A stretch of 64,000 nucleotides of DNA from Drosophila miranda. Lineage: Eukaryota > Arthropoda > Insecta > Diptera > Drosophilidae. Made by a program: the position numbers and the translations under genes. The notes beneath the pieces were generated by a model, which worked only from the letters and a program-made list of their open reading frames with translations, ran no database searches and was not told where the DNA came from. Location of the stretch: assembly GCF_003369915.1 (NCBI RefSeq), contig NC_046674.1, positions 28,523,657-28,587,656 on the forward strand, read 5' to 3'. Within the stretch, counting starts at the first letter, position 1. Each line of letters opens with the position of its first letter. This document shows, in pieces, positions 59,868 to 64,000 of this stretch.

Positions 59868-61455
59868 ATGAACGGCTCAGATGGGGAGACCATCACAGTG
59901 CAAGTGCAGGAGACTGCTGGTGGGGTGAAGAACTACCCTGAAGAGCAGAACAACTCTCCGGTTGAGGTGGCGGTGAGTACCACAACAGATCTCTTTGCGT
60001 TGGTACGCGAGGCTGTCCAAGAGTGCGGTGCCCAGGGGGACATCGAGCCAGGAGACAACGAGAAGCAGTCTGACGCTGAGCCAGTGATGGTTGTGGAGGA
60101 GGGCCAGAACCCGTCGCCGCCCTCGTCTTCGTCCCCAGCCCTTAGTGGCCAAGATGTTAGCGATGAAGTCGTCGAAGATAGTAAGGCCAGCATGGCTCCT
60201 GTTGATGCCAAATTGCAGGCATTGTTCGAGCGTCAGCAAATTGTTAAGCTACTGTTGGGTCTTTGCGATGGAGCAGATGGCGACGGCGAGACCATCCATA
60301 TCGTCATGGAGCTGCTTGGGGCCCAGAGCGATGGACGAAGCGCAGTTGATCGCGTCACTGAGCAGCTGCTCACAGTGCTACCCGAGCAGACTCTTCTGGA
60401 TGAGGGGATATTCATTGGCAACGAGCGCCATCGCTGCTTCCAGAGTGTTCTTGGGAACTATGCCAAGATCCATGCTGCCCGACGTTTCATCGAGCAGCTG
60501 CCCACACTGGGGCTCAACAATTTTCTCGATGAGAACCGCGACCAGACATTGCTCGCTCGCATTGTGGCCGACGATGTGCTGAAGATACCAGAATTGATAC
60601 GTCAACTCTGGTTGTCACTCGAGGAGATGGATTTTTTTAATGAAGACACCGCCTTTAAGGCCTACCTAAAGGCCCGCCATCATCCCCACGGCAAGATCCT
60701 ACGTGAGCTTATGCTCAGCCGCATATCACGTGTGTTCCTATGCGTGGTCAGCTCGACATTCTTCTTATACTTCACTGAGGTCGAGATTATACATATCCTC
60801 AAGAACTGCTACTTGAGTGTTAACTCGGAAATCGAGGTGATTTATTTATTTATTTGGCTGCCCAATCTTTTGCATTTTCTACATCTTCTGTCTTTTATCT
60901 TCCCCTGTAGATATTTCTCTCGGTTGTACTTTGGCTGGAGCACAACTGGACCGAGCGTCGTGACTGCGTTGAGCGTGTTCTTTCAGAGGTTCGTTTCGGC
61001 CTGATGCCGACCTGGTATCTGTCCACCCTAAACCGTGCCAATCGCTGCATTCACTTTGCTCGTGTCACCCAGTTTCCAGGCGTTCAGGCTCTGGTGGCCA
61101 AGGGACTCGAGTGAGTGTTGGCTTTCTTCTTTTACTTTATATTTTCTCTAACCCTTTTGTCTTATTTTGCAGGGATGCTGTAGCTTTGAAGAAGAAACCT
61201 TGTGACAGTTCTTCAAATACTAAAGGGAACAACAAGGATGATGGTCCTCTTCCCCGTGAGTGGATCGCCGATCCCGCTTGTCTCTATCACCACAAGTGCC
61301 ACTGCCAGCGCTTCGTTTATCCGACATACGATGTCTTCAAGCAGTATTTGGCTCGGATCATTAGCTGCGCCCCCTACTACTGGCGCACCTTTCGCCCGGC
61401 CCAGGAGGTCTATCGCAATCAGCTGCGCTGCTGCTCATTGCCAAACTTTCAGTAA
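59868..61455 (+). CDS. BACK-domain protein (CG3711-like)
   Basis: Exons 59868-60836, 60911-61110 and 61173-61455; phases 0 and 2 agree, giving 483 residues. The first 110 residues are acidic and S/P-rich. A helical middle part includes ERQQIVKLLLGLCDGADGDG. The BACK domain at about 290-390 has LKNCYLSVNSEIEIFLSVVL, WLEHNWTERRDCVERVLSEV and RFGLMPTWYLSTLNRANRCI, the N-S-E...V...W...VRFGLMP pattern of Kelch/BTB proteins. A clear BTB domain is not visible before it, nor Kelch repeats after. The acceptor TATCTTAG at 59858 suggests a 5' UTR intron. AATAAA lies at 61956-61961. I suspect D. melanogaster CG3711, unverified. Confidence 0.75.
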
Positions 61456-62198
61456 GCTTTTACACACTTACAAAAAACATTGACATTCTGGAAGGAAGGC
61501 ATGTAACGTCGTTCAGTATCAATGGAGCACGCTATCCCCTACCAATAAGAAAATGAAGCACCAAACTATTTACACTGTTACACTGTCGAAATGCCCTTGC
61601 TGAATGCGAAACACGCACAACAAATCGCAATGTGAGCCACGGTTGTCTTCTTGCCCATTGGTATGATTCAATTTACATTCTATACGGTTTTCTTCACCCA
61701 ATCGCTTTGCCCTCACACATACTTAGCACACATACTGATACTACCACACAGATACTCATTGAGACCACTCAAAGAATAAAATATCCGAGCACTATGTTAC
61801 GTTGCTACACGGAAAGCATTTTAGCGGAGCGATTGGAAATGTAACCATATAACCATAACATAATATTCTCGGACCAAATACCATTGTGAGAAATACTTCA
61901 TACACCACATATCTAGATACCACAAGCCCCATCGGAAAAATGGGAGAAGTCCGAGAATAAATATTGTTATTGGGAAATAACTGAAGCGATTATTATGATT
62001 ATTTCGAGTGTGGCCTTGAGAGGTGGTTCAGCAGAGGCTCTTGCTTAAGAGTTATCATAGTCTAAGGTGCAGATAAACCTACGTGGGAATAGGGGTATCT
62101 GCAGCCCCGAAGTGTGCCCTTCCTTTCTTGCGTATTTGTGTATTATATTGTGTATTTCCAGAAAGGAGTCTGCCCGTCAAAGAGCTGCCATCGGGTCT
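61456..62198. other. Convergent 3' region BACK gene / Gr2a
   Basis: Contains the 3' UTR of the BACK-domain gene with AATAAA at 61956-61961 and the 3' UTR of Gr2a. The short open frame at 61632-61844 shows no resemblance to known proteins. Confidence 0.6.
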
Positions 62199-63579
62199 TC
62201 AGTCTCCGCTCGATCCGTTGGACATCGTGGACTCGCTCATGTGGAACTGTATCAGGATAATCAGGTATGTGGTTGTCGCGCCCACAATCTACAATAGGAG
62301 AATGCCAGTCATCAGCCAGGCCTGGTCTTAGCAACAGGGCGCCGTGGACTTACTGTATAGAGGAGCGTATTGTCGACGTTGAAAAATCCGGCGGCGCTGA
62401 AATATAGGCGCTGGTGGAGGAGCTGTAGCGAGAACTGGGTGATCTAACGATCAAGGGGAGAACAGAGCTATGGTATTACAAGAAGCACATTCGGATTAAC
62501 CTACCAGGGCATTGTGCAACTCGTTCGTCAAATCCACGCTGACCTGGTGCAGGCTCAGGGCCAAGCGGGTGGCCTGAAAGGGACAAAGTGGAGAAGGGAG
62601 ACTCACCCCTGCTTTGTCTACTCACACATTGCGCAGCTCGGTCGCAGATCAGGGAGATAACCAGGACGTTTCCAAGATGCGGTGCGGACCACACGGCGCT
62701 AGCAATGATCTGAAGGATGTCGTACGGCGATGCCGCTGACTGGCGGAAGTTGAGAAAGATCCAGTAGCAGTTGGAGGTAATAGCCAGGAAGTCGTTGCCC
62801 ACCAGGAGCAGTATGGAGAGGCCGTGGCTGCGGTTAAGCAGGGCTACGAGGGTCCACACCTTTTGGTAAAGCTGCCGCACAGCCACTAGGCGCTCCATTG
62901 ATGCCTCTGGGGCCTCCGCCTCTGCCTCCGAATCCTGTAACTGTAGCGTTTGGAGGGCATCGAGCAGTAGTTCCAGGCGCTGGGCCACAATATGCACGGC
63001 GCTGAAGATCTGAAAATACCTTAGGCCGCACACGAGCATGGGTAGAAGGTACTGGATCCAGTAGATCGGGAACTGGTGGCGCGGAGACAGTAGCTTCGCC
63101 ACCAATATTAGGGTCTGGCTGGCCGCGTAGCCGCACAGCATCCACATCGCCCGGCGGGTGGTGCGCCGACGCAGCTGTCTGCTGTCGACGTTCATCTGAA
63201 GGTCCCTGGCTAGCTGACGGTCGATCTCGGCCAGCTCCGCATAAAAATCGCACTGTGCCTGTCGCTGCCATAGCGCCTCCAGCAGGGCGGCCATGTGCGC
63301 CACCCGTATACCCACCAGTTGGATGAAGTCCACCGTGTGCCCAATGCTGCTGATGGTCGTCTCGGCATCCCCAATATCTTCTGGATCCTCACTTCCGCTG
63401 CTCTCCTGAAAGAGGCCATAGGCCGTGTAGCCGCCGGCCGCCACCAGGACCGTCCAGCCATAGAGCTCCAGCCAGTGCGAGCGACGGAGGAGTCCGCTCT
63501 CCTTGTCCAGGCGCCACTGCCAGAGGTTGCACACCTGACAGACGCGATGCAACGGCCCCAAAGCTCTCAGTGTGTCCAT
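62199..63579 (-). CDS. Gr2a: Gustatory receptor Gr2a
   Basis: Minus-strand exons 62626-63579, 62505-62573, 62354-62443 and 62199-62288, all phase 0, giving 400 residues. It starts MDTLRALGPLHRVCQVCNLW. Hydrophobic segments at about 39-57, 140-165 and 170-195 and others fit a seven-membrane-span insect chemoreceptor. The C-terminal exon carries the family signature TTTYLIILIQF. The last three introns are the conserved phase-0 introns typical of insect gustatory receptors. Position and sequence suggest Gr2a. The tail ends TMSNGSSGD. Confidence 0.9.
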
Positions 63580-64000
63580 GGCAAGGGCTCGACAACTCGA
63601 CTAATCGACTGTGTATCTGTGAGTGCTAGTGTCCGATGGATATCTGACTATATCTGTACCTGGATAGATAGGGAATCGATTAGGTTATCAGAACGTGGCA
63701 ATTATGAATTTGTTACGCTAATCAAAAGAAGAATTATGTAAATGCCAGACCACTTGCAATCAGCAATCTAGGGAGGGACAGCAGAACGACTAAATTCCAA
63801 TCCAATCAATTGAAATTGATCTTCCTGAAGCTTTGTAGCCGGGAATCAGTTGATTCACTAACATGCAACTATAGCCACGAAATGTGCAACTGTTGCCGAA
63901 CGCCGTCGAAATGTGAATGGTAGGTGCCAGGATACCTGCTCAAAGGAAGTATAACTCGTACATTAGGTACCAATCCATCATTATTAATTAAGGTATTTTT
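63580..64000. other. Upstream of Gr2a to the window end
   Basis: 420 bp of putative Gr2a promoter sequence. No other gene recognised. Confidence 0.5.

Noticed and set aside
62067-62331. Two plus-strand open frames, one preceded by TTTCCAG, looking like a further exon of the BACK-domain gene
   Set aside because: They lie antisense to the last coding exon of Gr2a, whose TTTYLIILIQF signature and phase-0 borders are convincing, and the phase does not fit the preceding exon.

Overview
This is Drosophila genomic DNA. Introns are small with GT/AG borders, intergenic DNA is rich in CA, GT and ATGT microsatellites, there are two DINE-1/INE-1-type Helitron remnants, and the genes (Nmdar2, sta, mei-38, rush, Rab27, pck, O-fut2, Ns3, LRPPRC2, Gr2a) are ones I associate with cytological region 2B of the D. 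melanogaster X (Muller element A). The sequence is not D. melanogaster as I remember it. An obscura-group species is possible, but that is only weakly supported. All identifications are by reading, not by database search.

Layout. 1-19583 (+): 3' half of the NMDA receptor subunit Nmdar2, with an 11.3 kb intron full of simple repeats, eight internal coding exons, and a tiny candidate terminal exon 4 kb further on that encodes a PDZ ligand. 19584-about 23130: A-rich DNA that looks like its long 3' UTR. 23880-26340: a tandem array of 564-bp units with diverged flanks that merges into the promoter of sta (26649-27678, +, ribosomal protein SA), whose second intron holds a candidate C/D snoRNA. 28753-32510 (-): mei-38 (TPX2 family), whose large intron contains the complete rush gene (PH-FYVE) on the same strand. 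35144-35890 (+): Rab27. 36097-41824: a trypsin-like protease, the claudin pck, and two Mpv17/PMP22-family genes (all -) with a chymotrypsin-like protease (+) lying between the Mpv17 pair. 43297-49367 (+): O-fut2, Ns3 (Lsg1 GTPase) and a crotonase-fold protein. 49368-53459: AT-rich, gene-poor DNA with transposon debris. 53460-56770 (-): LRPPRC2 (PPR protein). 57006-57869 (-): pieces of a degenerate ZAD-like gene. 58512-61455 (+): two adjacent uncharacterised genes, the second with a BACK domain. 62199-63579 (-): gustatory receptor Gr2a.

Most of the genes are housekeeping or signalling genes and do not form one pathway. Exon coordinates were derived by matching GT/AG borders to reading-frame phase; every multi-exon model listed closes in frame unless stated.

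The most interesting signal is the 564-bp array upstream of sta. Its units carry the same block of GGTATATTT boxes, resembling Drosophila core promoter motif 6 and followed by a near motif-1 sequence, that sits just upstream of sta and again just upstream of Ns3, 20 kb away. The array therefore looks like an amplified promoter, or a repeat that supplies promoters. The second is the snoRNA candidate, whose 11-nt guide is complementary to a conserved stretch of large-subunit rRNA.
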